From the NCBI RefSeq assembly GCF_002999335.1, contig NW_020312118.1, positions 23,991 to 87,990 of the forward strand: a stretch of DNA of 64,000 nucleotides, in the 5' to 3' direction. The stretch comes from Cyclospora cayetanensis. Lineage: Eukaryota; Apicomplexa; Conoidasida; Eucoccidiorida; Eimeriidae. Within the stretch, counting starts at the first letter, position 1. Every line of letters begins with the position of its first letter. Shown here piece by piece: positions 22,537-34,125 of the stretch. A program made the translations under genes and the position numbers. The notes beneath the pieces were generated by a model, which saw only the letters and a list, made by a program, of their open reading frames with translations, had not been told where the DNA came from and ran no database searches.

Positions 22537-25088
22537 TTATTGGTAAACACTTCGGAGGGGGATGAGTACAGGCTTCTCCGTAGAAAACGCCTGGAAAGTG
22601 TATTCGTCAACAAATAGTAAGTAGAACGCCAGGATACCAGTAATGATCACACAGACGAGCCAGAAGCCACGCAGTCCTGAGGGACCCGTAAGGTGTATGT
22701 GAGCTGTGTTCTAAAGAAAACAACCGTGGACGCAGTCACCGAGTTTACCTACCGTAGGCTGCATATATGGGAAGTCCAGTTAGTTGAGACAGGCCGGCGT
22801 CTAGGAAGAACAGGCAGGCGTTGAGACCAAGTACAGAACCCAGCTCTTGGCGTTGCACGAGCTTTGTCATTTGGGAAGTGCAGCAGATATACCTGTAGGA
22901 AGCAACCCGGTGAACCACCAATTCGACAACTTGTAGAGAATCCTGGTGGCTCCACCAGACGCATCGCTTTATTATTACAACACGATATAGATGAATGTAT
23001 AGTCCTCCAAAGCGGTCCAATAGTGGCAAAAAGAATCAAGTGAACACCAGAGAACAACCGCACGTTCCCAGTGCACTAGCTAGCAAACAGCTTACAGCAG
23101 TGCTCCCCCGCATACTTGAATATGGAGTGAAAAGATGGCGCAGGAAAGATATGATTGGAATCAGCTTACGCGGAGTCAAGAGAAGGAGAAGTGTCTCAAC
23201 CAGCGGCAGGTTGGGAAAGCATAGAAGCCTGAAACGGACAGGGGTTTTTTCTAGTCATACCAGAAAGGGCATAATGCGCTCTTCTAACCCTAAGAAACCG
23301 GCAAGGGCGATGGGACAAGAGTATTTTATACAAGCGCGGTCTCCTGAAAAAATGGACATGTAAAATATTTTAAAAAGCTTAACTACAACCACAAATTTTT
23401 AACTGCCCGCGGCCGTCTGCACCTACCAAAACGAGAGGCCAAAAATGGAGCAAGAATGCCTGTCCACGTTCATGACGTTTGAAATGGGTCGGCACACTTT
23501 TCGGATAAAATCTACCTTCGGCGGCTGCGCAAGAATGGATGAAACGCCGCACAAGCTGAGAGTACAACGTATTGCATACCAATCATAGAAGCCCCAATGG
23601 CAGTAACTAAGACATTGCTTTGAGCCGGCTGGAGGAGAGTAATCGCGTTCTTTAAAGGAAAGCTTTCAAGAGTCTTACAGTAAGCCCTTAAAAACACCAA
23701 GAGCTTGAAGCGACGCTGAATATCTGCTCATTGAGAATGCACTTACGGTACAAGCTGACGGCGACAGGCGTGAAGGCGTATCGTGCCATCAAGATTCTGC
23801 AAGCATCGAAGGGAATATATGCCCGGCCGGAGGAATCGCATAGAAAACTTGGTTTTACGGCAATAGTCCAAACACCATGACGAGGCAGCTTGATGCGCAG
23901 CGAGAAGCGATGGAACCGAATCGCTGAATCTCATTTTTCACCGAAGGTACGGCTGTTTCCCCGATGATAGATGAATTAAAATGTGGATCCTGCAGAAATG
24001 AGAGTCAGAAGACCTACTGAATTCTTGTTGTTCATTTGAAGCGTGAAACAACTCGTTGAATTCATCTAAAAGGCTCGTCATGAACATCATCGAGAGGAAG
24101 CCACAGGCATAACCGAATGAACAGCACTTGATGTATAGAATGGCTTTAGGAGCGTACAAACACAAAGCGCTGCAGCAGCAGGCTAGCATACCGAGGCTGA
24201 AAGCAAGGAAGCAACCGCACAGTTGAATTGACGAGGCGACGATAAGCGTTCCCCTCGGTCCAACGGAACTCGCGAGCGATGCCCCTATTCCTCCCCCGGC
24301 CACCAGTCCAATGCAATAAGAAAGGTTAAGGTAGGCCAAATGTGCTGTTCGATCTCGATCGCCTGTTTCCAAGGAAACTACCATCATTGCTGCCTGAGTC
24401 CCATGAATCATAAATCCCGGTAATTGACTGATAAAAAGCGCAGGAAGACTTGATGCCACTGCCATCTGTGGAATTAAATTACTCATTGAAAAATTATAGA
24501 GCTACGAATGATTATATGCCCACCAAAATATACATCAGGCAACAGGAGGACATTGCCAGAATAAATCTGCACAGGATGCGAGTATTTCACGTAGCACAAA
24601 ATGCTTGACCAACGCAGTATCAGGTCTCACGCGCTACGTGGTCCTAGTGCGTCACCGATCCGGCCGAAGATTGGCGCTCCAAGAAGTTGACATACCGAAA
24701 AAACACCTGGAGGAAAGTGATGGGCATTAGCAAGCCGCATCGAGGCTATGGCCTGCTCACCTAGTATCCAGCCGTTTGCCTGTGCAGCCGATCAGAATAT
24801 CAGGTCTAGCTTCGATGGCCAATATCGTAATTCAAATCGCACCTGGACAGGCTGCTGGAGTTCCATGACAATGTAGGGAAGCAGCGCAATCTAAGGAAGC
24901 TAAATTTACACGTGTGTGAGATCCCTATAGTTATGCATTCGAACCTGCATAGTGAATCCTGCTGCATAGATGGCCAGCAAGCAGTGGCAAATGCCAAGCG
25001 GGCCTCGCGAGAAGTCTTTGCATGATAGTACTGTGAACACTGCTCTTTGCGTGACACTCGTGCTGGCGGATCGCAAGAGCGAGGACAT
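22537..25088 (-). CDS. Major facilitator superfamily transporter (SLC22A18-like architecture)
   Basis: It begins with ATG at 25088-25086 and ends TAA at 22539-22537. Joined first exons are 25088-24945, 24890-24843, 24779-24761, 24706-24631, 24566-24524, and one starting at 24465. The last two are the one ending at 22753 and 22703-22537. Seen: transmembrane-like segments, the MFS loop motif GAPIFGRIGDALGPRSA after TM2, and GDRDRTAHLAYLNLSYCIG with GGGIGASLASSVGPRGT near the TM4-TM5 region. The late loop reads QMTKLVQRQELGSVLGL. A last membrane helix reads FWLVCVIITGILAFYLLFV. These match the drug/organic-ion group around SLC22A18 and its protist relatives. Substrate cannot be inferred. Middle exons between 23.95 and 22.9 kb hold membrane-like pieces (NVLVTAIGASMIGMQYVVLSA) whose borders I could not fix. 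Exon 3 is only 19 nt. It is tail-to-tail with the MATH-BTB gene, 150 bp apart. Confidence 0.8.
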
Positions 25089-25312
25089 TTCAGCAACCGA
25101 AGCTGCAGAAATCCAGAGTCTGCTGTGAATCCAGTTGGTGTTTTGATAGTAAAACCTCCCAAAATGACGAAGTTAATGGGATGTAATAATTAATTAAAAA
25201 TATTCAGCTTTTGGAAAATAAAAACGTGCTGTTTCAAGGAGCAACGCTGTCGATCAGTGTGGAGTGTATACGCACCCCTAATCTAGAGCAATTGTTCGTA
25301 GAGCGTGAAACC

Positions 25313-28300
25313 TCAATCGCCCTTTGAGCATCCACTAATTTCGCTATAATGCGGGTTCTTTCCAAGATTTATGGGGTAGTCAAGAACTCCTGGAAACTCG
25401 TTGTCCACAGCATCCATAGCCTGCAACAGCGCCTCTACCGCCGGCTCATTTGGGGTGGAACACCGTATTTTTGTGTCTGCAGGGACCGCGAAATTGGGAA
25501 CAAAACAGCGGTTGAAAGGGCATCAATGCATATTATGCGGGAGCACCGAATCTAGATCTGCATTCATTGATTCAGCCTATCACTGCCTAAGTAGTAACAC
25601 TCTAGAGGACATCTGGATCACGAAAGTTACAAATTACAGATATTTTACCTAATGTATTTCTAAAATGACGCTGTCCTGGCATTCCGCATAAGACTCCAAG
25701 AACTGGCTTCAGCAGAACGAACGGACTTTTCGGCTTCCTCGCGCTTTGCTCGTAACGTTCTAAATAGTCCAAGTACGCCTGACAATTCACAATACAAGTC
25801 CCTTAGAACAAATTATTTGACCTTTTGGGACTCTCTGTATGTCTATTGCATACCAATTCAATTACTTACCAACATAAGACTCCTCCTGCAATTTGCACTA
25901 TCTGGATTTCGGTTCGTTCCTGCATGGGTCACCACACGCGCAGCGGATAATAAAGAATCGTTTACCTAGAGTAGCTGTGTTTTGATTGGTCAACATGCTA
26001 TTAAAGCTTCACCAAATGTGGAAAGGTTCTGACTGTTCTCTAGCTAACCGTATATCAACGTGTCTGCTTGTGCAAGACAGCACGGATCATTCATTGCTGC
26101 TCTGCCTATCATAACGCCATGAAGCCCTGGGCCGCCATTGATCTCCTTATGTTCCAAAAAAGAAGTAGTGTCACTTTTCGCTCCATTTGCGTTTAATTCT
26201 CTCCATTTCCCCGACAGTAACTCATGCGCCTGTTCAAGGCTAGTGACACCTCCATTAATGGAGAAGCGCAGATTAGGAAAGGCATCATGTAGGGCGAAGA
26301 CCCTACAGCACACAGGCGACTTAGCTACCAAAAAAAAGTGCATTTAAGTGGCACTAGTAAATTCCAGCATTCGATGGTGCGCGTTTACGGGCAAAAGCAC
26401 TCGTGCACACTAGTATATTGCAATACAGAAGCACATGAAATCAGATCGGAACACGATCGCATCATACATACCTGTCGTAAAGCAGAGGTGGAACGGAGCG
26501 GTTCTTCTTGGGGTCGACTCCCTGCAATCCAAACAAAGTCGGAATAACTGGACGAAGTACTTACTAGGGGAAAGACAACTGAGACTGAAAAGGGTCTGCA
26601 AAATAAAGGGAGTACGCAAGTCAAAAGCCTTTTCTATTCAGACTAGAAAAAGGGTACAATCACCAACGGCGGACGGTTGTGAGCTTACTTGAAGCCAGGC
26701 CTTTCTGGCGTGGATTATGAAGTGTGTGCATCCACCTTCTGCGACCGTCTGAAAGGTGTCAGGATCAAAACAGTCTCCTCTTGCCATGTTAAGGAAGTGT
26801 AGCTTCTGAATTTATGAGGGAAAAGGTCAAGCTCAGGCCACTAAGTGCGCCTTAAACACAACCTTAGCTGACGCAAGTGCCTGTTTGTTCAACGCTATCA
26901 AGCCAATTCGATGAGGAAGGCTCGCCATGAAGGCCATCATCACTGCGAAGTCCCCAAAGTCCTCAGCATCAATCTTCATTTTGTGGCTATACCTTGCCCT
27001 TCGTATAAAACAATATTAAATGTGAAATGTAGCCATTGAAGGAATGAATTCCGTGAATTCATAAGGCATACCTCAACAAAGTTTCGGGTGAATTCCGGAG
27101 AGTCTAAAGTATCGACGCCAAGTCTGCATTTAACAGTAACTGGGATTTGCACACGCCTTTTCATCTGGTACACAATGTCCCGGACCTTTTCGGGAGTCCT
27201 CATCAGTGCTGCGCCAAAACAACCTGAGAAGTTTGCATACCACCACGTAGAGGAGGTCGTAAATTCCCCAAATTGTACGCACAGGGAGACAGCGCATAGG
27301 TGAAATGGTGTTTAGCTCTCTAGGTAACAGAACTTATATGTGTGCATCTACGCTGTATGTGTGCATGTACAAATCACTTATTTGACGAAAGGGGCAAAAG
27401 GCGGACCCTTAGAAACCACTCTGCAGCTTGGACAGCCAACGTTGAGATTGACTTCATCGTAGCCGGTTCTTTCTACCCACGTTGCTGCCTCAGAAACGGT
27501 ATCGGCATTGGATCCCCCTGTTAAAAATCGCACGATGTGAGAGGGCCGCCTACCTTAAGCAGCAGGCTGCTCTGCCATAAGGACGTACTGCGCACGGGAG
27601 AAGCGATACTAGAAGAGAGCGCCCGATTCGCAGTAATGTGCCCGCTTACCTAGCTGACAAACAACTGGATGCTCATACTCATCAAAGCCTGAAATCCCAG
27701 CGCACTGCAGAACATCCCAGTGGAGTTTGTCCTGATAAAGTAGCTGATTAGCTCGCACACGACGAAGAGGCGATGAACGGAGAAGACGAACGAATAAGGA
27801 AGCAGAGCTCGCAAGGAAACGGGGTCTGAAAGATAACATGTGTTCTAAAGAGACAGGAGAGAGGCAGGTTATTTAAATATGTACAAACATAAATACATAT
27901 ATGCGTGCATACGCACAGACCGAGACGTTCCAAGCTGTCTGAGGGGGTTCAAGATAGAAAAAAATGGACCTTATGAAACAGATACGGCGAGAAGCAGTAA
28001 ATTTGAACCAAGGAAGACTAGAGGACGATGGGAAAGGTGCCAGGCAGAAGTATACCGATGTGGTCATCCAGGTGGTGAGTGTTATGGAGAATTGTGGAGT
28101 CCACTACCATTTCCGTGTACAGAGTGGTTTTCCGAGTTAGAAGCCTCATAAAGTTCCTAACACAAATCAATGCACCACACAAGTATGTTTTCTACTAGGC
28201 CTATGAACGCGGTGGCCTCTGGTGTGAAACTTTGAAGTGGAAAAGCAGTAGAACGACGCTGCAAAAGTACGACGTCAAAGAACAGACGCTAGAGCGTACA

Positions 28301-28471
28301 ACGTGGCACACTAAACCTTCCCAAGCATACATCAATCGGATGGATTTTGACAAGGATACAAAGCATACAAGTAATTTCGTTTTACCGGAAATGGGAATTT
28401 GAGACCGCAATCATCGGGGCCACAGCCAGCAACGGTTGCGAACCGTCCAATGAACTCCCTTCGTCCTCCAT
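25313..28471 (-). CDS. tRNA-dihydrouridine synthase, DusA-like
   Basis: FMN enzymes of this family reduce uridine to dihydrouridine in the tRNA D-loop using NADPH. Exons joined in phase: 28471-28386, one from the TTAG acceptor near 28150, 27688-27650, 27517-27407, 27223-27072, 26748-26689, one near 26540-26480, and 26302 to about 26046. C-terminal exons near 25.80-25.63 kb and 25.48-25.31 kb complete it. Family blocks in order: AVAPMIAVSNSHFR (barrel start), LLTRKTTLYTEMV, YEHPVVCQLG, GYDEVNLNVGCPSCRVVSKG with the catalytic Cys region, GAALMRTPEKV, IPVTVKCRLGVD, FIIHARKAWLQ, GVDPKKNRSVPPL, LRFSINGGV, GVMIGRAAMNDP, and C-terminal AYLDYLERYE with LLKPVLGVL. The ATG is the first after an in-frame TAG. 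An insert of about 20 residues (NANGAKSDTTSF region) sits in the last barrel unit. One small exon near 25.88 kb is unresolved. Confidence 0.9.
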
Positions 28472-29587
28472 CCCATTTGAATCGTTATAAGTTGCCTAAA
28501 GGAAGAAAAAAGGTCCCTAAAGAAGACGGTGAGCACCAGAGTCAGAAGGCTGGACACGCCGGGTGCTACATCGGTCACGGATCCCTCACGGCAAGCAGTG
28601 CATTAAAATGCAGAGCAAAAGAAACAGGAATGCCAATTGTTTGCCTAATAGCCGTAACCAATAAAATTTTTTTAAATAGAACACTGCCCGTGTGGGGCCC
28701 CAGAGGGAGGCCCTAGGAGGGCATCCAGGGGCCCGAGGGGCCTCAGAGGGCCACCCTAAGGACCATTTTTCTTTTTTGTCCGAAGGACGTGAGTTCCTCT
28801 TCTTGATATGAATTCATGGCAGTGCCGTGAATATTCACTTTAGAACGTGCGTTGTAGGACTACAGCACATCTGGATACGGCTGTTTTGCTCCAATAGACG
28901 ACTAACTGCTTGTAAAGTCAGAGCATGTTCACTGCTCAGCTAATAGCACTGATGTAAATTTATCAGTGGACAGCAGCCTCATTGTCCGGCGCGGCGGCAA
29001 AAGGCCAACCGGCAGAGCAAGCACTCCCACAAACCTGCGTCTTGTGCTTGTTCCGTTGGCGCTGCATTCCATGAGCTACAGCTTCCTCCACCTAGTAATT
29101 GTTTATTTGACATCCTCTGCTCTCTACGCTCCATGACACTCCAAAGAGTGCAGTGGCGCCAGCACAAGAACTTCTTTTGCTGTTTGCTTCTGGCTGTGCC
29201 ATTTCGCGTTGCTGGCTCCACTGGACATAGGCTACGCATAATTACCCATTACATTGTTGCACAACCAAAGGAACTCGATTTCGTAAATCCGGCAAAGGTG
29301 TTTGTTCGTGCGCTTGTTTCGCCTCCGTGCCCTTTCCGCAAACCCCAAAGCCTAGTGCGTCTCATGACACACTAAGGCTACAATGGGAACGCAAATTCAT
29401 CTTGCCACCAAAAAGAGGCAAACAAACACCGAGAAAAATATTGAGCACAACTGCATTAGAGGAAGGTGCCTAGTGCACCCCACTGCAGAGGGCGCCCTCG
29501 GCAAAGCGCCTAAGGAACCCCATGAGAAATCGGCCTAACGGTCGCACGTTTACCGGGACGTAGGGCCTTAAATGGTGCCTCCCGGAG
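28472..29587. other. Intergenic; GC-rich palindromic patch at 28690-28765
   Basis: The patch is made of repeated GGGCCCC, GAGGGCC and GGCCTCAGAGGGCC words that could fold on themselves. No coding motif is recognised. The region separates the promoter of the DUS gene from the 3' end of the next gene. Confidence 0.5.
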
Positions 29588-32500
29588 CTATCGACGAAAT
29601 GGAGGCCCCAGGGCCGCGCACAAATCCATCAGCAGCGAACCCGCAAAGTTAAGTTCTAGGGAAGACCCTCTGTTGAGGCGTTCTGACGAGGCTTCTGAAG
29701 GAGCCCTTCCACGAACTGGTTTGCCCTGCTGCTGTTGCTGCTGCTCTAGCAAGCGGTATAATAGTTGTTGCTGCAGCGGGTCATGGTAGGTGATCAGACA
29801 TCCGTCTAAAGTTGAGAGGAGGAGCTGCAGCTTGGGATGCTGTTGCAGTAGTAGCAACAGGCAGGTGCGGACAGCAGAAGAAGCGCGGGAGGGCCAATCG
29901 GGCCTCTCAAATCGCTGCAGCAAAGGGCATTGCAGCAGGGCCAGCAGCTCACTGCTGTTGCTGCAGCACCGCAGCCGCTCTTGGATTGACACTAGTGAAA
30001 ACCGTTGCGCGTGGAGTAGCTGAAGGGCAGAGGGCCAGAGACAGTTTGGGGTAGGAAACGCCACTGGGGCGCTTCCATCAAGCCGAAGTTCTCCAAAAGG
30101 ATGGGGATGCTGACTAGCTGCTGTCTTTGCTAGGGCTTCAATAACGTCCATCTCCCCTAGGTCAGCCTCGCAACGAGCCAGGGGCGACTCCAGGCGTACA
30201 CGTCTTCTTGGGAGGCTGCTCCCGTGGGTGGCCTGTGGAAGCGGGGTGGTGAAGATTCGCTGCTGGCAAGTACTGCAGAGGCCCCAAACCCGAAACTCCT
30301 CTTCGGTATACAAATCAGAAAAAGGACCCACCAGGTTGCTGCAAAAGGCATTAGTACAGAGAGCACCCATCAAGGGCGAGCGCTGAAGGTGTTCCAACAG
30401 CGAATCACTGTCGATACACACAGGGAAATGCTGCTGCTGTAGCTGTTGCTGCTGCTCGGTAAAAGCACGCCGCCACGCCAAAGACAACTCGTCCAATTGC
30501 TGAAGGAGTTGCTGCTGCAGTGCCTCATCTCCCATTGAGACATCCCTAGTCAGTTTCACATGTGATGTTGTTTCGCTGCTGCTGTTACTGCTAGTGCTAC
30601 TGCGTGTGCTTCTTCTTCTGCTTCCGCTTTTGCAACTCTGAGTCTTGGCGGGCGCAATCCGGGGCAGAGGCTGTAGATCCTCCAGTTCTTGCGGCGGCGC
30701 AGCTGCAGCTGTTTTACTTGGATGAAACTGAACGCGAAACAGGATGTTTCCCTGCTGCAGCAGATGCTGCTGCCCGGCGCCTCCCAGGCTGCTGCGCCAC
30801 CGCAGTGGGGACCAGTGTTCCCAGGGGCTGGTGAAGGGGGGCAGAGGCAGCGCAGCCTCCCCGAGGAAGCACCGCGTGTTGGTGCCATTGTGAAGGTTGC
30901 TACTGCTCCTGCTGCTGTTGGTGGCCCAAAGCTGCGCACTCACGGACGCAGCAGCAGCAGCAGCAGCAGCGGCTGATGGCCAATGTACTCTAAATCTAAA
31001 GGTCTCCTTCCATATCCCGTCTGCGGAGAGAGCCGTTTCCCTCTCTTCCCATTCACTAGGTCCTGTGGCGCAGCGAAGCACTACTTGCAACTTGGTGCCG
31101 AATTGCAATCTCGGTTGCTGTTTCGCCCCAGCGTCCGGCAGCAGCAAATTGGCTCGGAGTACAGCAGCTTCCAGGTGACCGTCATACACCCCACTAAAAG
31201 GGTTCTCTGTTGCTCTCGCGGCGGCTGCACAAGCAGCATCACGCAGAGCCAACTCTCTCTGCTCCCAGGTGGATGGCAGTAGCACCTCTTCCTGCTCCTG
31301 TTTCTGATTATCTTGGTCCTTCAAATGCCTCAAAAGGCCCTGAACTAACAAAGGCCGCAGCTGACTGTCTTGGAAAGCTTGCTCCACAAGGGAAGCTTCC
31401 CCAGGGCCCGCGTCTGCATGCTGCCTCTCTGCCGAGGAAAGCTGCTGCAAAGTCTTCTCCTGTTGCTTCTGCAGGTGACGTAGCAGCCTCTCCTGCTGCT
31501 GCTGCTGTTGCAGGAGCTGCTGCTGCAGCAGCTTCTCCTGCTGCAGCTGCTGCTGCTGCTGTTCGAGCTGCCGCTTGAGCAGCTCACTCGCTTCCTTTCG
31601 GTCTTGAGCTACTGTCGAGAGGAGCTCCTGCTGCAGTTGCTGTTTGAGCGAGTGCTTTAGCTGCTCTTCCAATTGCTGTTTAAGCGTGTGCTGCAACTGC
31701 TGTTGCAGCTGCTCTTTGAGGTGCTGCTTCAGCTCGTCCCGTAGGCCATGCGCTTGCTGTTGCCGCTGCTCCTCATGCTGTGCCTTTAGTGCCTGAAGGG
31801 CCGCGTGAACCTCCCTCAACCCCCCCTCCAGCGTCGTTTGTGAATCTGCTTCTTTTTTTGCCAGCCGCTTAAGTTCACCTTCCAGATGCGCTCTTTGTAA
31901 CTCCATCTGTTCTCTAAAGGCCCTCACCTCCTCCTCCTGCTTTTTTTCCCTCTCTTGTTGCAAAAGCGTGTCTTGCCGCCCTGGGCCTTCGGGCTGCTGT
32001 TGAAGGCCACATTCGCCTGCCACAACGGGAGCCGCGTGCTGGCCCGTGTGCTGCTGCTGCAGTCGCTTCATGTTGTCTTGGTACTCCTTCAAAGCGTTCT
32101 GCGCCTCGGCAGCACTCTCGCTGTCCTCCACAAACCGTGCAACTGTGCGCTGTTTCAGCAGCGGTGGCTCCTCCTCCTCCTCAGTACTTCCCCCTCTCCT
32201 ATTCTTGCTCTGCGTTCTGACCACAGCGGCCTCTGCAGACGCTTGGCCGGCCTCTTTTGTGTGGGGGCCCACAGATCCCCCTTTTGGCAGCTTCCTGGGT
32301 ACCTTGTCTCGCAGTGCCTTAGCTACCTTCTTCGCTGCTGCAGCCTCGGCAAAGGCGCCAGCAGCACCGGCTGCTGCCGCCTCCTTGGCCTTGTCCTTTT
32401 GTTGCTGCTGAGGGTCCTCCTCCTGGAATTGGGCTGTTTTCTTCGGCAAGTGCCTATTTCTGGGGGAGAACTGGCGCTCCCACTGCTCCTGTTTCTCCTG

Positions 32501-33107
32501 TTGCAGCTGGGCTCCGCGCTGCCCTAGGAGTTCATGAGGCCCCCGAGGCTCCCTACTCCGGCGTGTGGGCCCCCCTTCCCGAAGAGGCCTTGCACTCCCC
32601 TGGCGGAGGCCCTTGCCAACCGCATACTTGTCACGGCAGCTGTAGCTGCAGAAGTCGGCGTAGCGGCCGTCCCACTGCATCCAGGCGTCTGCCTTGCACA
32701 CCTTACAGCGAGGCCGAGCCGCTCGAGGGTCAAAGGCCTTCCCCGGTGTTTCCTCCTGCAACAGGAAGCTGAACAGCGCATCCATCGCTTGGTAGCTAGC
32801 GAGGCGGCATGATACGCATCACAAGCGAGAAGCATGAAGTGCGCACCGCTCACGCAGCCTCAATGGGCCACTGCTCTTGGGGATCCAGTGCGTCGTTAGG
32901 GTGAGCCTCCTCGTAGCCATTTCGAGGCCTCTCTATGGCTCGGCCGCAGACATCGCAAAGTTTGCTGCTGCTGCTGCCCCCGCAGTCGCAGCGGTCTCTG
33001 CCGCTCTGTGATTCTCCTTGCCTGTGTTTGTCTCCTCGCCCTCTTCGTTCATTTCTCGCGTCTTCGGGGAAAAAATCAACCTCAGCTGGACCGTCTCTTT
33101 CTTGCAT
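29588..33107 (-). CDS. Large protein with Cys clusters, Gln-rich coiled coil and C2-like domain
   Basis: Two exons join in phase: about 33107-32854 and 32795-29588 (donor GC|GTGAGC, acceptor GCTAG), about 1153 residues. In order: a Cys cluster CDCGGSSSSKLCDVCGRAI at the end of exon 1; a second, CKVCKADAWMQWDGRY followed by FCSYSC, about 30 residues into exon 2; then a long Gln/Glu/Leu coiled coil rich in CAG codons, about residues 290-560. A C2-like block follows (LEAAVLRANLLLPDAG; WKETFRFRVHWP; CFLGEAALPLPPF; GNILFRVQFHPS). A third Cys cluster is CTNAFCSN then GLCSTCQQ, with a helical C-terminus ending in RR. Paired Cys suggest zinc binding, and C2 suggests membrane or protein binding. I know no family with this order. 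An earlier 5' exon is possible because the frame stays open upstream of the chosen ATG. Confidence 0.75.
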
Positions 33108-34125
33108 AACGTTGCTCTCCCTGTGCCGCCTCGTAGGTCCTCCTGGCCTTCTACCTGCTTCTGCTCGCTGCACCCGTCGGTGCTTCCGCACAGCTTCAAG
33201 AAAAATCTTAATGGCGTGTGCTTCCTAGTGCAGCCTATAGCCGAAACAAGGCAAGGATAGCTGGGGGAGACCGTGATAGTGCCACTGCTGCTAAGGCGGG
33301 TGGGGTGTTGCTGCAGCGCACACAGAGGTCCTCGCAACCGCTCGAACACTCCACCAAGAGGTCTTTCACAGAGAGTGTCGAGCAGCCTCTGCTGGTAGCC
33401 CGACGGGCTTCCCGACACACGGAAGGCTCGAAGCGCGGAGCCGTCGAGTCGGCCGCTTTCTTTGACTGCTCATTCGCGGCTCTGTCGTGCCTTCTGCTGT
33501 TGAAACCGCCCAATATTCCTAGCTATAAACAAAGCAACAAAAGGTCCATGGCTCATCGCTGGAGATCCCGTTGCGCGCGTGCATCGCAGAGCTCGCGATG
33601 CACCGGCGGGCCATAGAGCGGTCGAGCCATCCCGAGTCGCTGCAGTAGGAGCAGCGGGAGGAGGCAACTGGCCGCTTAAACCCAACACACAGGCAGTAGT
33701 GCTCGTTTGGACTCTCTGTTGCTATTTCTTTTTGGGTTACTGCGCCTAGAGGAGCGGCCGTTGCGTTGGGTGGCTCCAGGCTGGGGGCCCCTGTACACTC
33801 CGATGGGGCTGCCGCGAAAGAGCATCTGGTCCTTTTTCGCGTGTATGTTACCATGCTGGACTGGTACTTTGAGGATTATTTGCTCTTGCCGTTGTGCAGC
33901 CTAAGTGCCGCTATTGCGGGGTTGCCCCTACCACACCCTTCTCTCCCTCCGCAGACAACCAGGTGCCCTCGGCCTCAGCCACGTTTCGACGGCGCTGCTC
34001 TTGCTCCTGCCGACTGGGTGCAGGAAAAGGGATCAATTCTGGCGTCAAAGCGCCAGACAACATTGGACCCTCTCCACTAGTAGCAGCACAGCCCCTGTGA
34101 TATCTGTATCCATGGGCAGAATCCG
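33108..34125. other. Divergent intergenic region, possible unresolved 5' exons
   Basis: It lies between two genes that read away from each other, so it should hold both promoters. An ATG-led open stretch at 33854-33519 (-) includes CLCVGF and CSYCSD, which could be an extra cysteine-rich 5' exon of the leftward gene. A plus-strand stretch contains CRYCG near 33910. Neither could be joined in phase with confidence. Confidence 0.35.

Noticed and set aside
24935..24955. tRNA B-box-like string (GGTTCGAATGC on the minus strand)
   Set aside because: It falls at the exon 1 donor of the transporter gene, and there is no matching A box or cloverleaf around it.
31955..32527. Long plus-strand frame opposite the Gln-rich gene
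   Set aside because: CAG repeats read in reverse give Leu/Cys runs that stay open by composition. The minus frame has domains and valid splice sites.
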